Notes under the pieces: generated by a model
Told to the model about the DNA's origin: nothing
Database searches by the model: none
The model's input: the letters and a program-made list of their open reading frames with translations, nothing else
Made by a program: the position numbers and the translations under genes
Shown here: positions 62,690 through 64,000 of the stretch, one piece after another
Layout: every line of letters begins with the position of its first letter
How positions within the stretch are numbered: the first letter of the stretch is position 1
Assembly: GCF_014898055.3 (NCBI RefSeq)
Contig: NW_023600993.1
Span: 17,946,850 to 18,010,849, forward strand
Reading direction: 5' to 3'
DNA: 64,000 bases
Source of the DNA: Talpa occidentalis
Taxonomy: Eukaryota > Chordata > Mammalia > Eulipotyphla > Talpidae

Positions 62690-63115
62690 GTAACTATATA
62701 AGTGGATGTTAATGACAGTCAAGCACTTCTATCATTATACTTACTATTTGGCAAGGGCAGAAAGATAACAGCCTGGGTGGTGCAAGGGGTTAAGACGCAA
62801 CCTATGAAGCTGTCCGCAGCCATTGCAGCACGAGTTCGATTCCCAGCCAGGGAGCAACCCACATGACGCAGCAGACCTCTCCTGACTTGCCTGCTGCTCC
62901 CCTCAGCAGTGTACTTCGGTCAATCTGCCTGTTCTGTTGCCCACTCTGTCTCTGGTGAATCCTCTCACCCACTACACCTCTGGCCTGTACTCCATAAATA
63001 AATAAATAAATCTTAAAAAAAAAAAGATAACAGCCTGAGAGCTGTGAAGTGACTTTCCACAAATCACATAATTAAAAAGGAAGAGGCAGCACTGTCTGGT
63101 TCGATCTCCATGCAC
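62690..63115 (-). repeat. MIR split by a SINE
   Basis: Left: 'tcattatacttactatttgg'. Right of the SINE: 'agctgtgaagtgactttcca', 'aaatcacataattaaaaagg', 'gcactgtctggttcgatctc', the tRNA-like end of MIR in antisense. Confidence 0.6.
62776..63022 (+). repeat. tRNA-derived SINE (subfamily Y), perfect 15-bp duplication
   Basis: Plus-strand copy: 'ggtggtgcaaggggttaaga', B-box 'gttcgattcc', 'gcagcagacctctcctgact', tail 'aataaataaataaatcttaa'. The direct repeat 'aaagataacagcctg' lies at 62761-62775 and 63023-63037. The first few bases of the head are missing or merged with the duplication. Confidence 0.94.
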
Positions 63116-64000
63116 AACATTACTCAACCACCCTGCCTTCTGACTTTGGGTGACAGAAGTCTTCCTGACTTGATTGCACTTATCCTTGACTTGCCCACAT
63201 AGACTGTACATAGCCAAATCACACATGTCACCTGACCCTTCTGCTCACCTTCCTTTCCTGAGGCTATCCTGATTGACAATGTGTGCGATCAGCCAGAGCT
63301 CTGCCAGGGGGAAAGCAGAGCAGACCTGCCCTGCTTCTGTGGTCACATTTGATACTACCTTTTTGGTGAAATAAGAGAGCAGAATAATAACACCACATCA
63401 ATGGCAATATTGGGGCTGGTTTGGGGTTTGCTCCAAACCAAATGTTTCAACACCCATCCTTGTTTGGCATCTGATGCTCCTTATTCCTCCTCAGCCTACA
63501 TCTATGTCTCATCATCAGTGTCATCACATCCAAATTGGTGGTTAAATTGGGCACTTTTAGACCATCAGAGATTTGAGCGGATAGGACAAAACTAGAAAAT
63601 TATATGATTTAAATGATTTTGGCAGTAATTTTAAGGAATGGCTTTAGAAAATCTGTCTGGCTTTTGCAAAAATTTATTTGCCCATGACTATCATTTTCTC
63701 AGACCCAAATATAAACTTGAAACCCAACGCAAACCACCCATCTCTGTTTCTGACTTGAGTCCTGATTTTAGAGTGAAAAATGATAAAGAAGCTCCTTTTG
63801 GGGAGTAAGTTACTTACCATTCCAGATAAATGAATACGTCTAGCTTTTATGACAACATATAATTTTTAATCCTTTATGATATATTTTTATACTATTATTA
63901 ACATAATAGACTGCCTCAAATTCTTTTTGGAACAAAACAGGCCATCATCATATAAAAATAAATGAAACAATATGTGTGAGCAGTGTTGCAAACAAAGAAA
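63116..64000. other. Intronic sequence at the window edge, nothing recognised
   Basis: No exon on the THRB strand and no repeat family recognised. The window ends within the intron. Confidence 0.5.

Larger units (their letters stand above)
56891..64000 (-). other. THRB: THRB intron, partial; upstream exon is outside the window
   Basis: No exon encoding the residues just before P247 (the stretch ending in KRKFL) was found on the minus strand up to the right edge, so the intron is at least 7.1 kb. It contains MER5-type fragments, MIRs, an L1 3' end (59395-60222), an old repeat at 61.6-62.3 kb and a SINE inserted in a MIR near 62.8 kb. Confidence 0.75.

Noticed and set aside
56891..64000. Search for the preceding THRB exon
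   Set aside because: No minus-strand sequence encodes the expected hinge/helix 1 residues, so that exon is assumed to lie beyond the window.

Overview
This is nuclear DNA from a mammal. It is AT-rich and about one quarter to one third recognisable interspersed repeats. It contains the 3' end of one protein gene: the last three coding exons of the thyroid hormone receptor beta gene (THRB), read on the minus strand at 56744-56890, 52967-53225 and 49935-50176. The three exons together encode residues 247-461 of human TR-beta1 numbering, the larger part of the ligand-binding domain down to the natural stop codon. Upstream exons (DNA-binding domain, hinge, first helices) lie beyond the right edge. 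Everything left of about 45 kb is intergenic sequence downstream of THRB, and I could not support another protein-coding gene there.

The organism is inferred from repeats. At least 14 copies of one tRNA-derived SINE about 250-270 bp long are present. Each begins with a 'gcctccctggtggcgcagtgg'-type head and has a Pol III B-box like 'gttcgatccc'. Each ends 'aataaataaatctttaaaa', the T+ SINE tail carrying both a polyadenylation signal and a Pol III terminator. Most have clear target-site duplications. This is a laurasiatherian-type SINE; I lean towards a rhinolophoid bat (Rhin-1-like) but did not search a library, so the species call is tentative. Old shared mammalian repeats (MIR, L2, MER5-type hAT elements, old L1) are scattered throughout.

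Layout: 1-11 kb holds an L1 3' end, SINEs, one copy of an unidentified repeat with an open frame (about 2.6-3.3 kb), a MER5-type element and MIRs. 10-18 kb holds antisense L1 fragments, L2 and nested SINEs. 20-31 kb holds MIR, L2 and L1, a solo LTR inserted in an L1 (25702-26405), a 230-bp CTT microsatellite grown inside a SINE tail, an LTR-like unit with a poly(A) tail (about 30.07-30.41 kb) and the second copy of the unidentified repeat. 31-45 kb holds MIR, MER5, a second solo LTR with a 6-bp duplication (36713-37239) and an LTR-like relic ending near 44.9 kb. About 45.1-49.9 kb is the presumed THRB 3'UTR. 50-64 kb holds the THRB introns with SINE, MIR and L1 insertions.

I found no new multi-gene system. 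The most novel observations are the two diverged copies of an unassigned repeat whose reading frame survives two in-frame length differences, and several well-delimited insertion events.
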